Source of the DNA: Micrococcales bacterium
GTDB taxonomy: Bacteria > Actinomycetota > Actinomycetes > Actinomycetales > Microbacteriaceae
DNA: 64,000 nucleotides
Assembly (NCBI GenBank): GCA_017306245.1
Contig: JAFKIY010000003.1
Coordinates: forward strand, 186,001-250,000
Direction of reading: 5' to 3'
Shown here: positions 16,973 through 25,864 of the stretch, piece after piece
Position numbering within the stretch: position 1 is the stretch's first letter
Layout of the letters: the number at the start of each line of letters is the position of its first letter
Position numbers and translations under genes: made by a program
The notes under the pieces: model-generated
Told to the model about the DNA's origin: nothing
What the model saw: the letters and a program-made list of their open reading frames with translations, nothing else
Databases searched by the model: none

Positions 16973-17000
16973 CCTCGAATCCGGCGTGAGGCAAGTGAGA

Positions 17001-18368
17001 ATGACAATCTTGACCGAACTGATCGAGAGCCGAACCCCCGTGGGGATATCGGCCTCGCTGGGGCGCCTCATTGCCTCCGGGGAACTCGCTGCCGGGGAGC
17101 GGCTCCCGACGGTGCGGGCGCTGGCGGAAGAGCTGGGGGTGAGCCCGGCCACGGTGAGCCAGGCGTGGAAGGCCCTCGCGGCTGCCGGCCTCATCGAATC
17201 GCACGGCAGGAACGGCTCCTTCGTTCGCGGTCCGACGACGCCGGAACGTTCCACCTTCAGCCAGCCGCACGCGAACTCCAGCGGATTGCCCGGGCTCGAC
17301 CTGTCACGGGGCACGCCGGATCCGCAGCTCCTGCCCGGGCTCGGCCGTGCGCTGTCCCGCGTCTCCCACCGCGCCGAAACCTCCGCGTACATGGAGCTCC
17401 CGGTGATCCCGGAACTGCTCGGCGTGCTGAGCGCATCGTGGCCGTACCCGGTGGAATCCATCACGATCGTGAACGGCGCGCTGGACGCGATCTACCGCAG
17501 CATCGAGCAGGTCTCGCGGTTCGGCGACCGGGTGGTCGTCGAGAATCCGGGATTTCCGCCGTTCTTCGACCTGCTCAAGCGCCTCGGACTTGAGGCGGTA
17601 CCGGTCGATGTGGATGAGCACGGCATCGTTCCCGCGTCGTTCAGTGCTGCGCTGGGGACCGCGCCGGCCCTCGTCATCCTGCAGCCGCGCGCGCTGAACC
17701 CGACGGGCGCGTCCATGACGAGCGAGCGCGCAGAGACGCTGTCGCGGATGATCGGCGCGGACACGCCGCACTCCCGCGTCATGGTCATCGAGGACGACCA
17801 CTCCGGTGACATCACCGCGGCCCCGGACGTGAGCCTCGGCGCGTGGATTCCGGATCGGGTGCTCCACGTGCGCAGCTACTCGAAGTCGCACGGACCCGAT
17901 TTGCGGATCGCAGCGCTCGGCGGCCCGGCGGGCCACATCAACGCGATCGAGGCGACCCGGATGCTCGGGCCAGGGTGGACGAGCCGGATGCTGCAGACGA
18001 TCCTGTATGAGCTGCTCACCTCCTCGGAAAGCGTCGCCGAGGTGAGCGACGCGCGGCGCGTGTACTTCTCCCGCCAAAAAGCGCTCACCGACGCGTTGCG
18101 CGAACTCGGGATGGATGTGCGCCAGGCCGACGGCATCAACGCCTGGCTGCCCGTGGATGACGAGCACAGAGCTATCCTGCAGCTCGCGGCGAGAGGCATA
18201 CGGGTTGCCGGCGGCACGCCGTTCTTCGCGGCCGAGTCCACGCAAGCGCACATCCGGGTCACCGCCGGCGCGATTTCCGGCGACGTTGCCGCGGTCGCGA
18301 GGGCGCTCGCGGCGGCGGCGCACGCCGAACCGTACGGTACCCCTGGGCTGTCAACCCGCTGGGCGTGA
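17001..18368 (+). CDS. MocR-type GntR/aminotransferase transcriptional regulator
   Basis: A 455-aa regulator with an N-terminal GntR winged helix (about residues 5-75; GERLPTVRALAEELGVSPAT) and a fold-type I aminotransferase domain. The PLP Lys is near residue 295 in SYSKSHGPDLRIAAL, with VIEDDHSGD supplying the PLP-contacting Asp. MocR proteins use PLP aldimines of amino acids as effectors. Divergent from an operon that makes beta-alanine, it is the probable local activator, with beta-alanine or a related amine as effector (inference). The ATG at 17001 was chosen because the longer frame adds sequence unlike GntR N-termini. Confidence 0.9.
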   Translation: MTILTELIESRTPVGISASLGRLIASGELAAGERLPTVRALAEELGVSPATVSQAWKALAAAGLIESHGRNGSFVRGPTTPERSTFSQPHANSSGLPGLDLSRGTPDPQLLPGLGRALSRVSHRAETSAYMELPVIPELLGVLSASWPYPVESITIVNGALDAIYRSIEQVSRFGDRVVVENPGFPPFFDLLKRLGLEAVPVDVDEHGIVPASFSAALGTAPALVILQPRALNPTGASMTSERAETLSRMIGADTPHSRVMVIEDDHSGDITAAPDVSLGAWIPDRVLHVRSYSKSHGPDLRIAALGGPAGHINAIEATRMLGPGWTSRMLQTILYELLTSSESVAEVSDARRVYFSRQKALTDALRELGMDVRQADGINAWLPVDDEHRAILQLAARGIRVAGGTPFFAAESTQAHIRVTAGAISGDVAAVARALAAAAHAEPYGTPGLSTRWA

Positions 18369-18383
18369 CCTGGCGAAAAAGCC

Positions 18384-18389
18384 TAGGCT
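18384..18389 (+). promoter_or_regulatory. -10 box TAGGCT, leaderless start of the YceD-like gene
   Basis: TAGGCT ends 6 nt before the GTG at 18396 and no ribosome site is present, so transcription should begin at the start codon. Confidence 0.6.
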
Positions 18390-18395
18390 TGTGCG

Positions 18396-18935
18396 GTGGC
18401 CCATCTCAAGAAAACTCCGTTCACGCTGGACGTCGTGGATCTCCTCCACCGGCCGGGCGACATGCGCGAACGCACCATCGACGCCCCGGCCCCGGGCGGA
18501 TGGGGGAATGCGGTGATCGGGGTGCGCGCGGATGAGCCCATCCACATCGACGCGCGGCTCGAGTCGCTTCACGACGGCATTCTCGTTTCGGCCGACGTGA
18601 CCACGGTGGCGCGAGGGGAGTGCGTGCGATGCCTCATCGACGTGGAGCAGGACGTCGAGGTCGAAATTCAGGAGGTTTTCGCGTATTCTCAAGACGAAGC
18701 ATTCGACTACGAGGTCCACGACACACACGTGGATCTCGAACCGGTTGTTCGGGACGCGGTGGTGTTGTCACTACCGTTCCAGCCCGTCTGCCAGGACGAG
18801 TGCACAGGCTTGTGCCCGCAGTGCGGGGTGCGACTCCTGGATCACCCCGGTCACGAACATGAGGCTCCGGTTGATCCGCGGTGGTCTGCGCTCGGCGGTC
18901 TGGCTGGGCTTACCGATACCGACGAGAAGAGATAA
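18396..18935 (+). CDS. YceD/DUF177 family protein
   Basis: A 179-aa DUF177 (YceD) protein, nearly always encoded just before rpmF, as here (2-nt gap to the L32 start). It contains Cys pairs in [13 protein letters not shown] and [14 protein letters not shown] that could bind a metal. Family members are linked to 23S rRNA/ribosome assembly in plants and bacteria; the exact role is not established. GTG start preceded by a leaderless promoter. Confidence 0.9.
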   Translation: MAHLKKTPFTLDVVDLLHRPGDMRERTIDAPAPGGWGNAVIGVRADEPIHIDARLESLHDGILVSADVTTVARGECVRCLIDVEQDVEVEIQEVFAYSQDEAFDYEVHDTHVDLEPVVRDAVVLSLPFQPVCQDECTGLCPQCGVRLLDHPGHEHEAPVDPRWSALGGLAGLTDTDEKR

Positions 18936-18937
18936 CC

Positions 18938-19141
18938 ATGGCTGTTCCCAAGCGCAAAATGTCCCGCGCCAGCACCCGTGCGCGCCGCGCGCAGTGGAAG
19001 GCAACCCCGCCGACGCTCGTGAAGACCGTGGAGGGCGGCAAGGTTGTGTACAGCCTTCCGCACCGCGCCAAGGTCGTCGAGGATTCGGCCGGAACTCCCC
19101 TGTACATGGAGTACAAGGGCCGCAAGGTCGCCGACGTCTGA
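18938..19141 (+). CDS. rpmF: Ribosomal protein bL32
   Basis: A 67-aa basic protein with the L32 opening [20 protein letters not shown]. The Cys residues found in zinc-binding L32 variants are absent, so this is the Cys-free form common in actinobacteria. Co-transcribed with the YceD-like gene and followed by rnc. Confidence 0.97.
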   Translation: MAVPKRKMSRASTRARRAQWKATPPTLVKTVEGGKVVYSLPHRAKVVEDSAGTPLYMEYKGRKVADV

Positions 19142-19215
19142 TCGCGTCGTCCCATCGAACGATGCCGATGTTTGATGACTCTGCTGTTGAATGGTGTCGT
19201 GGCGGATTTTGAGGC

Positions 19216-19965
19216 GTGGCGATGACGGGCAGTACGTCAAACGGCGATAGCCTCACGCCCGACGCGGGCGAACTCGCCGAGGCGATCGGTGTGCCGGTGA
19301 GCCCGGCGCTGCTCGAACTGGCTTTGGTCCACCGCTCGTTCGCGTACGAAAACGGCGGCATTCCGCACAACGAGCGGCTCGAATTTCTCGGCGACTCGAT
19401 TCTTGGCCAGGCCGTCACGGTCATGCTTTACAAGGAGAACCCGGATCTCGTCGAAGGCGAACTCGCCAAGCGGCGCGCGAGCCTCGTGAGCAGCGTCGCG
19501 CTCGCCGAGGTGGCGAAGCGAATCGGCCTGGGGCGCTACATCCGGCTCGGAAAGGGCGAGGAGCAGACCGGCGGGCGGGAGAAGTCTTCCATTCTCGCGG
19601 ACACGCTGGAGGCGGTGATCGGCGCCGTGTACCTAGATGCCGGGCCCGATGTCGCGACGGATCTGGTGCTGCGGCTCATCCGCCCGCTCATGGAGAACCC
19701 GGACCGCTTCGGGGCGGCCATGGATCCGAAGACGAGCCTGCAGGAATTGGCCGCGACGCTGGGACTCGGCCTCCCGAGATACGACATCGAGGACAGCGGC
19801 CCCGACCATTCGAAACGGTTCCGCGCGACGGTCGTGGTCGGCGGCGAAGGGGTTGCCACCGGCACCGGTACGAGCAAGAAGCACGCCGAGATGGCGGCGG
19901 CGTTGACCGCCTGGACGCAGTTGCAGGACGACCACGGCTCCGCCGAGGCTTCCGCAGCGGACTGA
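19216..19965 (+). CDS. rnc: Ribonuclease III
   Basis: A 249-aa double-strand RNA endonuclease. The catalytic signature [13 protein letters not shown] lies near residues 55-67, the second acidic cluster is in [13 protein letters not shown], and the C-terminal dsRNA-binding domain spans about 175-240 ([13 protein letters not shown]). GTG 19216 is used; an ATG two codons later (19222) is equally likely. It ends 2 nt before the mutM start, so the two are co-translated. Confidence 0.97.
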   Translation: MAMTGSTSNGDSLTPDAGELAEAIGVPVSPALLELALVHRSFAYENGGIPHNERLEFLGDSILGQAVTVMLYKENPDLVEGELAKRRASLVSSVALAEVAKRIGLGRYIRLGKGEEQTGGREKSSILADTLEAVIGAVYLDAGPDVATDLVLRLIRPLMENPDRFGAAMDPKTSLQELAATLGLGLPRYDIEDSGPDHSKRFRATVVVGGEGVATGTGTSKKHAEMAAALTAWTQLQDDHGSAEASAAD

Positions 19966-19967
19966 CC

Positions 19968-20945
19968 GTGCCCGAACTGCCGGAAGTCGAGGTCGTGCGC
20001 GCCGGTTTGGCGCCGATCGCCGCCGGTTCGACGGTGACGCGCGTTGAGGTGCTGGACGAACGCTCGCTGCGGCGCCATCCCGGACCCGCCGAGGATTTCA
20101 TCGACCGCCTCACCGGAGCGGTGCTTGCTGCGCCATCCCGTCGTGGCAAGTTCCTGTGGCTGCCCCTCGTCGCCGTTACTCGGACCCAAATGAAGGCACG
20201 CCCTGCATTGGTCTCCGAAACGTCGGGCCCAGAATCTGCAGCGCGAGCGGGAGTGCCTTCATTTGGGTCCCAATCGGAGGCGCTCGTTGCGCATTTGGGG
20301 ATGAGCGGCCAGGTGCTCGTGCGGCCGCCAGGCGTCGACGACCTGCGCACCCGCATCCGAATCGACCTGGAGCACCCGCAGCACGGCGCGGTTCGCATCA
20401 ACTTCGTGGACCAGCGCATCTTCGGGTCGATGGCAATCGACGAGCTCGTGCCTGTCGGAGATCTGCCGACGGATGCGGCGAGAGAGCACGTCCCGGCATC
20501 CGTCGCGCACATTGCGCGGGACCCGCTCGACCCGCGCTTCGACGATGCGAAGTTCCTCGCGGCATTGCGGAGGAAGCGCACGGGCGTGAAGCGCGCGCTC
20601 CTCGACCAGACGCTCGTGAGCGGCATCGGCAACATCTATGCGGATGAGGCGCTGTGGGCGTCGCGCATCCACTACGACCAGCCCACGGATGCGCTGAGTC
20701 GCCCGCGCGCGGTCAGACTGCTCGCCGAAGTGCGCTCCGTGCTCGCGAAAGCGCTCGCCGAGGGCGGCACGAGTTTCGACACGCAATACCTGAATGTGAA
20801 CGGCGAGTCCGGCTACTTCGCGCACTCGCTGAACGCCTACGGGCAGCAGGACCGGCCGTGCCCGCGCTGCGGGCGTCCGATCATTCGCGAGCAGTTCATG
20901 AACCGGGGGAGCCACTTCTGCCCGCACTGCCAGCGCGTGCGCTGA
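19968..20945 (+). CDS. mutM: Formamidopyrimidine-DNA glycosylase with in-frame palindromic insertion
   Basis: A 325-aa bifunctional 8-oxoguanine glycosylase/AP lyase. Catalytic Pro and Glu are in MPELPEVEVVRAGL, and the C-terminal zinc finger has CPRCGRPI and HFCPHCQ. The protein is roughly 35 residues longer than usual. Between FLWLPL (about residue 65) and ALVAHLGMSGQ there is extra sequence (VAVTRTQMKARPALVSE onward) encoded by a hairpin element at 20182-20270. In known structures this lies on a surface loop between N-terminal strands, so activity may be kept. GTG start. Confidence 0.95.
   Translation: MPELPEVEVVRAGLAPIAAGSTVTRVEVLDERSLRRHPGPAEDFIDRLTGAVLAAPSRRGKFLWLPLVAVTRTQMKARPALVSETSGPESAARAGVPSFGSQSEALVAHLGMSGQVLVRPPGVDDLRTRIRIDLEHPQHGAVRINFVDQRIFGSMAIDELVPVGDLPTDAAREHVPASVAHIARDPLDPRFDDAKFLAALRRKRTGVKRALLDQTLVSGIGNIYADEALWASRIHYDQPTDALSRPRAVRLLAEVRSVLAKALAEGGTSFDTQYLNVNGESGYFAHSLNAYGQQDRPCPRCGRPIIREQFMNRGSHFCPHCQRVR
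20182..20270. repeat. In-frame palindromic element inside mutM
   Basis: GGACCCAAATGAAGGCAC (20182-20199) and its exact reverse complement (20253-20270) enclose 53 nt. It coincides with the extra 30-35 residues in MutM and keeps the frame open. The arms are less GC-rich than the gene around them. Confidence 0.85.
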
Positions 20946-20958
20946 CAGTATCGCAAAT

Positions 20959-22041
20959 TCAGGGAGCGGCAACTACCTTCTTCCAGCCCCCCGCGTAGCC
21001 GACAGCGGTGAATCCGATTGCCTCGTTGACGTCGAGCATGGGCCGATTCTCTTCCGCGTTGAACGTCAACACCGATGGGTGGCCGGGTTGCGTTTCGGCA
21101 AGGTACTGCAGGTTTGCGAGCTTGAGCAGCATCCCGATCCGGTGGCCGCGGTGCTCCTTAACGACGAGCGTGTCGTGCTGATCCACCGGCCGCTCGGCCT
21201 CGGGGGCGACGGAGAGTTCCGTGAAGCCGACAAGTGCGCCGGTCGGTACATGCTCTGCGGCGATCACGAGCATCGTGCGCGGACTCGCATCCCGCATGTC
21301 GTCGAGGGCCCGCACGCGGTCAGAGTCCCAGATCTCCTCCGTGAACTCCAGGCCCGCCCCCGGCGCGTCCGTGCTCATGCGCTGGTGGAGCAGGGCAATC
21401 CCGTCGAGCCACCGGTCAGGAGTCCGGCCTGTCCAGCGCACGAGGCGGTAGTATCTGCCCGCCGCGTGCGTTGCGGCATCGAGCGACGCCGCCAACAGCT
21501 CGGCGCCCACCGGGAGGTCGAGTCGGCTGATGCGCTCCACCTGTTCCAGCGCGAAACCCCGCGACAGCAGGAACCGGGTCTCCGGGTTGTCGAGCGGTAC
21601 CGAGCCGAAACCGGTCGGCGACGCCAATACTGCCCCGCCGTGAGTGGCCTTGTGGATGGCGAAGGCCTGCAGGTCCGTCCGTCCGCCGACCGCGCACAGC
21701 GCGCACAATCGCTCGTACAGCGCCGAACCGATTCCGCGTCCGCGGAACGCCGGCAGAACCTCGACGGAAAGCCAGGCCTCCGAGGAGTCATCCTCGATCG
21801 GCGCCTCGTATGTTCCGCGCGCGACGATCCGCCCATCCGCCCGCGCGACCAGGCAGGTTTGCGGCTGGTACGGGTTCTGCCAGTGCGGCAACAACTCTGC
21901 AGGCTCGTACGCGAGGTCGCGATTGCCGAACGTGTCGGCTTCGATCTCATTGCGCACGGTGGTCATGTCGATGAAGTCGGCGGCATCCGGCGCGTCGATC
22001 GTCGCCGGTATGACGATCTCGTCGATCGTGAAAGTGGTCAT
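20959..22041 (-). CDS. Double-GNAT-domain N-acetyltransferase
   Basis: A 360-aa protein with two GNAT modules. The first has the acetyl-CoA loop in VEVLPAFRGRGIGSALYERL (about residues 92-111), the second VVKEHRGHRIGMLLKLANL (about 305-325). The tandem layout resembles mycothiol synthase and related acetyltransferases, but flanking genes do not point to mycothiol and the substrate is unknown. The ATG at 22041 gives MTTFTIDEIVI. It converges on mutM; its stop lies in a lone AATTCAGGGAGC arm at 20955-20966. Confidence 0.82.
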   Translation of the reverse strand: MTTFTIDEIVIPATIDAPDAADFIDMTTVRNEIEADTFGNRDLAYEPAELLPHWQNPYQPQTCLVARADGRIVARGTYEAPIEDDSSEAWLSVEVLPAFRGRGIGSALYERLCALCAVGGRTDLQAFAIHKATHGGAVLASPTGFGSVPLDNPETRFLLSRGFALEQVERISRLDLPVGAELLAASLDAATHAAGRYYRLVRWTGRTPDRWLDGIALLHQRMSTDAPGAGLEFTEEIWDSDRVRALDDMRDASPRTMLVIAAEHVPTGALVGFTELSVAPEAERPVDQHDTLVVKEHRGHRIGMLLKLANLQYLAETQPGHPSVLTFNAEENRPMLDVNEAIGFTAVGYAGGWKKVVAAP

Positions 22042-22172
22042 GGGGCGAATCCTTGAGTGAGGGATGCTGGGGCGCGAATACGCAAAGCCGATCAGAATAC
22101 AACCGCGAGCGCCCAACATTCCGGACAGTGACCGAACCGTTGCAATCGACCGGAGCGCACCCGGTGTTCCGG

Positions 22173-22226
22173 TACCGTAGGGGCATGAGTTTCGTCGGGC
22201 TGAGGAGGGCACTGCGGTGTACCTGA
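22173..22226 (+). promoter_or_regulatory. smc promoter with short upstream reading frame
   Basis: A TACCGT -10 box (22173-22178) lies 6 nt before an ATG at 22185, which opens a 13-codon frame (MSFVGLRRALRCT, stop 22224-22226). This overlaps the smc GTG at 22217 by 10 bp. A GAGGAGGG ribosome site for smc lies within the small frame at 22202-22209. The layout suggests a leaderless mini-ORF coupled to smc translation. Confidence 0.45.
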
Positions 22227-25200
22227 AGAGCCTGACCCTCAAAGGGTTCAAGTCCTTCGCCCAACCCACGACGTTCGCGTTCGAACCGGGGGTCACGTGC
22301 GTCGTCGGGCCGAACGGGTCCGGCAAATCTAATGTTGTGGATGCGCTCGCCTGGGTGATGGGCGAGCAGGGCGCCAAAACCCTGCGCGGCGGCAAGATGG
22401 AAGACGTCATCTTCGCGGGCACCGCGACGAAGGGCCCGCTCGGCCGCGCGGAGGTTCTCCTCACGATCGACAATGCGGATGGCGCGCTGCCGATCGACTA
22501 CACAGAAGTGACGATCAGCCGCACCCTGTTCCGCAATGGCGGCAGCGAGTACGCGATCAACGGCGAAGCGTGCCGGCTCCTTGACGTGCAGGAACTCCTG
22601 AGCGACTCCGGCCTCGGCCGCGAGATGCACGTGATCGTCGGACAGGGCCAGCTCGACCAGGTGTTGCATGCGACGCCGGATGAGCGCCGCGGGTTCATCG
22701 AGGAAGCCGCCGGCATCCTGAAGCACCGCCGCCGCAAAGAGAAGACCGTGCGCAAACTTGAGGCGATGCAGGCGAATCTCACGCGGTTGAGCGACCTCGC
22801 CGGCGAACTCCGCCGCCAGTTGAAGCCGCTCGGCCATCAGGCGGAGATCGCGAAAGAGGCACAGTCGATCGCGGCGATCGTTCGCGACGCCCGGGCACGT
22901 ATCCTCGCCGACGATGTGGTCGCCTTGCGCGCGAGCCTCACGTCCCACGGGCGCAGCGAATCCGAACGCAAGACCGAACGCATCGTGCTGCAGGAGCAAC
23001 TCGACCAGAACAAGCTGCGCGAGCTCCACCTTGAGCAGGCCCAGCTGGGCGACGCCGTCGACATCGCGCGGCGCACCGCGTTCGGCCTCGAGTCGGTGCA
23101 GGAGCGGTTGCGCGGCCTCTTCACGCTCGCGAACCAGCGCATCGCCCTCCTCGGCTCGCAGGGCGACGAGCACACCGGCGGCGGCGGGGTCACACCCCAG
23201 CAGATCGAGGAGTCGAAAGCTGAGGCGGCGCGCCTTGCGGAGGACATCATCGAGGCGGAGTCCGCCTGGAAGGATGCCCAGCAGGCCAGTGCGCAGGCGA
23301 AGGCGAACCTCGACGCCCTCGACGAGGAACTCGCGCTTCAGGCGTCCCTTGTGTCCCGGCACGAACTCGAACTCTCCAAACTCACCGGGCAGGCCGAGAC
23401 CGCGGCGTCCCGGCTGGCGGCGGTGCGCGGGGAAGTGCTGCGTCAGCAGAACGCGATGGATGCCGCGGCTCAGCGCCGCGAAGCCGCCCAGGCCGCGTTC
23501 GCCGCCCTGGAGGAGGATGCCGGCACAGGAGCAGCGAGCGAAACCGACCTGGAGGGCGCCTACGGGGAGGCTCAGGCGGAAGTGACGGCTGCGGAAGCGG
23601 AGATCGAGCGGCTCCGGGAAACCCTGCACGACCACGAACGGGAGCGCTCGGCACTGACCGCGCGCACGAGCGCCCTGTCCAGCGCTCTCGACCAGAAGGA
23701 CGGGTCGAGTGCGCTCGTGGAGCGGAAGCTGCGGGGGATCCGCGGGCTCCTCGCCGAACACCTCCAGGTGCAGCCTGGTTTCGAAGCGGCGATCGCCGCG
23801 GCGCTCGGATCTCTTGCCGATGCCGTGCTTGCCGACAACCGCGACGCTGCCGTCGCGGCGGTGGATCAGGCGAGAGCCGAAGAACTCGGTCGGGTCGACG
23901 TTGTGCTTGCGGATGATGCCGGACCCGCAGACGCGGCCGCCCCGAGCGACGGTCTCCCGAAATCGCTCCCGACCGGCGCCGTTCCGGCGTCGTCCGTGGT
24001 CACCGCCCCGCCAGGAGTTCTCGGCATCCTCGCCAAGGTGATCATCGCGGAGGACCTCGGAGTCGCGCGCACCGTCTGGAAATCGCTCCAGAACGCCTCG
24101 ACCGTCACCATCATCACGAAGGCCGGCGATGTGCTCAGCCGCTACGTCCTCCGCGGAGGCTCCGGCGCGAAGCGCTCCCGCGTCGAACTCATCGCCGACC
24201 GGGACGCCGCGCAGGAGCGGCTCGCCGAGGTCGCCGAGCTCATCGAGTCGGCGAAGGCCGCGCTGGACGGGCAGCGCGCCGTGCACGATGACGCGAAGCA
24301 GCGTGCAACGGCCGCGCTCGCCGCACTGCGAGACTTCGACGCCCAGCTGGCCGCGAGCACGGAGAAGCTCAGCCGCGCGCGAGCCCAGGTGGAGGCCGCG
24401 GCAGCGGAATCCGAGCGGATCGAGCGCGGCCTCGCCCTCGCGACGGATGCCGTCGCAGAGGCCGTCCAGGCATCCGAGGCGGCCGTCACGGAGCTGGAGG
24501 CGGCGCAGTCGAGGCCGAAACCGATGTTCGATGCTTCGGCGAGGGATGGGCTTTCGGACGAGCTCGATGCGGCGCGGGAACGAGAAGTTGAGGCCCGTCT
24601 GCAGGTGGAGACCGCCAGGGAGCGGGTGCGGGCCGAGGAGGCGCGGGGCCACGATCTGGCCCGCCAGTTGGAAGACGAACGCGCCGCGGCGCAGGAAGCC
24701 GCCCGGCGCGCCGTCATCCGTCGGCACCAGCTGGAGTCGGCGCAGAGGGTGATCGACGCTCTGCCGTCCGTGCTGGATGCGGTCGACCGATCCGTCACCC
24801 AGGCGAGGGTGGAACTCGCGGCGCGCGAATCCGAGCGGCTGAAACAGAACGAGGAGCTGGCCGAGCTTCGCCGCGACGAAGCATCGCTGCGCGAGCGGCT
24901 AACCGCCGTGAGCGAGACGGTGCACGGGCTCGAGATGCAGATTTACGAGAAGAAACTGCACTTGTCGAGCCTGCTGGAGCGCGCAGGCGAGGAACTCGGG
25001 CTCGTCGAGGATGTGCTCGTCGCCGAGTACGGCCCCGACGTGCCGGTTCCCGCCGACCCGGCAGCATCCGATCATTCCACCGATACGGAAATTCAGGAAT
25101 CTGCGTCAGAGCCTCCCGCAAACACCGGGGAGCCGGACGAGGAAAGTACCGAAGTTCCTGAATTTCCACCAACCGGAACACCGTACGTGCGGGCGGAGCA

Positions 25201-25855
25201 GGAGGCCCGGCTCGCGAAGGCGGAGCGCAAGCTCGCCCAGCTCGGCCGCGTCAATCCGCTCGCGCTGGAGGAGTTCGAAGCGCTCGAGCAGCGCCACAAG
25301 TTCCTGACCGAGCAGCTCACCGACCTCACGAACACCCGCAAAGACCTTCTCACGATCATCGACGACATCGACGGGAGGATGCAGGACATCTTCTCCAGCG
25401 CGTTTGAGGACACGAAGGCGGCGTTCAACGAGGTCTTCCCCGTGCTGTTCCCTGGAGGCACCGGCACAATCCTGCTCACCGAGCCGGACAATCTGCTGAC
25501 GACCGGCATCGAGGTCACGGTGAAACCGGCCGGCAAGAAGATCGAGCGCCTCTCCCTGCTGAGCGGCGGCGAGCGGTCCCTCGCCGCGGTCGCCCTGCTC
25601 ATCGCCATCTTCAAAGCGCGCCCGAGCCCGTTCTACATCCTCGATGAGGTGGAGGCCGCCCTCGACGACGCGAACCTGGGCCGCCTGCTCACCGTGCTGG
25701 AGGAGCTGCGCGTCAACTCGCAACTCATTGTCATCACCCACCAGAAGCGCACGATGGAAATCGCGGATGCCCTGTACGGCGTCTCGATGCGCCAGGACGG
25801 GGTGAGCGCTGTCGTCGGCCAGCGCGTGTCCCACGAGGAACGCACGTCAGCATAG
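22217..25855 (+). CDS. smc: Chromosome segregation ATPase SMC
   Basis: A 1212-aa condensin subunit. Walker A GPNGSGKSN is at 31-39 and the N-terminal head includes VIVGQGQLDQVLHATPDERR. Long coiled coils flank a hinge at about residues 500-640, and the C-terminal head has LSGGERSLAAVALL (about 1112 onward) and Walker B PFYILDEVEAALDD. Start GTG 22217 has a GAGGAGG site. Residues about 950-990 form a Ser/Pro/Glu-rich non-helical segment (part of it STDTEIQESASEPPANTGEP) before the distal coil. It coincides with an inverted repeat and is unusual for SMC. Confidence 0.97.
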   Translation: MYLKSLTLKGFKSFAQPTTFAFEPGVTCVVGPNGSGKSNVVDALAWVMGEQGAKTLRGGKMEDVIFAGTATKGPLGRAEVLLTIDNADGALPIDYTEVTISRTLFRNGGSEYAINGEACRLLDVQELLSDSGLGREMHVIVGQGQLDQVLHATPDERRGFIEEAAGILKHRRRKEKTVRKLEAMQANLTRLSDLAGELRRQLKPLGHQAEIAKEAQSIAAIVRDARARILADDVVALRASLTSHGRSESERKTERIVLQEQLDQNKLRELHLEQAQLGDAVDIARRTAFGLESVQERLRGLFTLANQRIALLGSQGDEHTGGGGVTPQQIEESKAEAARLAEDIIEAESAWKDAQQASAQAKANLDALDEELALQASLVSRHELELSKLTGQAETAASRLAAVRGEVLRQQNAMDAAAQRREAAQAAFAALEEDAGTGAASETDLEGAYGEAQAEVTAAEAEIERLRETLHDHERERSALTARTSALSSALDQKDGSSALVERKLRGIRGLLAEHLQVQPGFEAAIAAALGSLADAVLADNRDAAVAAVDQARAEELGRVDVVLADDAGPADAAAPSDGLPKSLPTGAVPASSVVTAPPGVLGILAKVIIAEDLGVARTVWKSLQNASTVTIITKAGDVLSRYVLRGGSGAKRSRVELIADRDAAQERLAEVAELIESAKAALDGQRAVHDDAKQRATAALAALRDFDAQLAASTEKLSRARAQVEAAAAESERIERGLALATDAVAEAVQASEAAVTELEAAQSRPKPMFDASARDGLSDELDAAREREVEARLQVETARERVRAEEARGHDLARQLEDERAAAQEAARRAVIRRHQLESAQRVIDALPSVLDAVDRSVTQARVELAARESERLKQNEELAELRRDEASLRERLTAVSETVHGLEMQIYEKKLHLSSLLERAGEELGLVEDVLVAEYGPDVPVPADPAASDHSTDTEIQESASEPPANTGEPDEESTEVPEFPPTGTPYVRAEQEARLAKAERKLAQLGRVNPLALEEFEALEQRHKFLTEQLTDLTNTRKDLLTIIDDIDGRMQDIFSSAFEDTKAAFNEVFPVLFPGGTGTILLTEPDNLLTTGIEVTVKPAGKKIERLSLLSGGERSLAAVALLIAIFKARPSPFYILDEVEAALDDANLGRLLTVLEELRVNSQLIVITHQKRTMEIADALYGVSMRQDGVSAVVGQRVSHEERTSA
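25087..25167. repeat. In-frame palindromic element inside smc
   Basis: GGAAATTCAGGAA (25087-25099) and TTCCTGAATTTCC (25155-25167) are perfect 13-bp arms around 55 nt. The whole is 81 bp, exactly 27 codons, and encodes a low-complexity Pro/Glu/Ser segment at about residues 957-984. The core AATTCAGG is shared with the hairpins at 27982 and 38004. Confidence 0.8.
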
Positions 25856-25858
25856 AAT
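25853..25858 (+). promoter_or_regulatory. -10 box TAGAAT, leaderless start of the MFS gene
   Basis: A near-consensus TAGAAT ends 6 nt before the GTG at 25865. It overlaps the smc stop codon, so the MFS gene has its own promoter. Confidence 0.65.
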
Positions 25859-25864
25859 TGCGCG

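Noticed and set aside
14348-17593. A long open frame on the plus strand opposite the catabolic operon (over 1000 codons)
   Set aside because: It runs antisense to clearly conserved enzymes; in DNA this GC-rich, stop-free shadow frames are common and its protein shows no recognisable family. Its last part is a frame-shifted shadow of the MocR gene.
21947-24727. A long minus-strand open frame opposite smc
   Set aside because: The translation is Arg/Leu/Gly-rich shadow sequence with no motifs; smc on the other strand is unambiguous.
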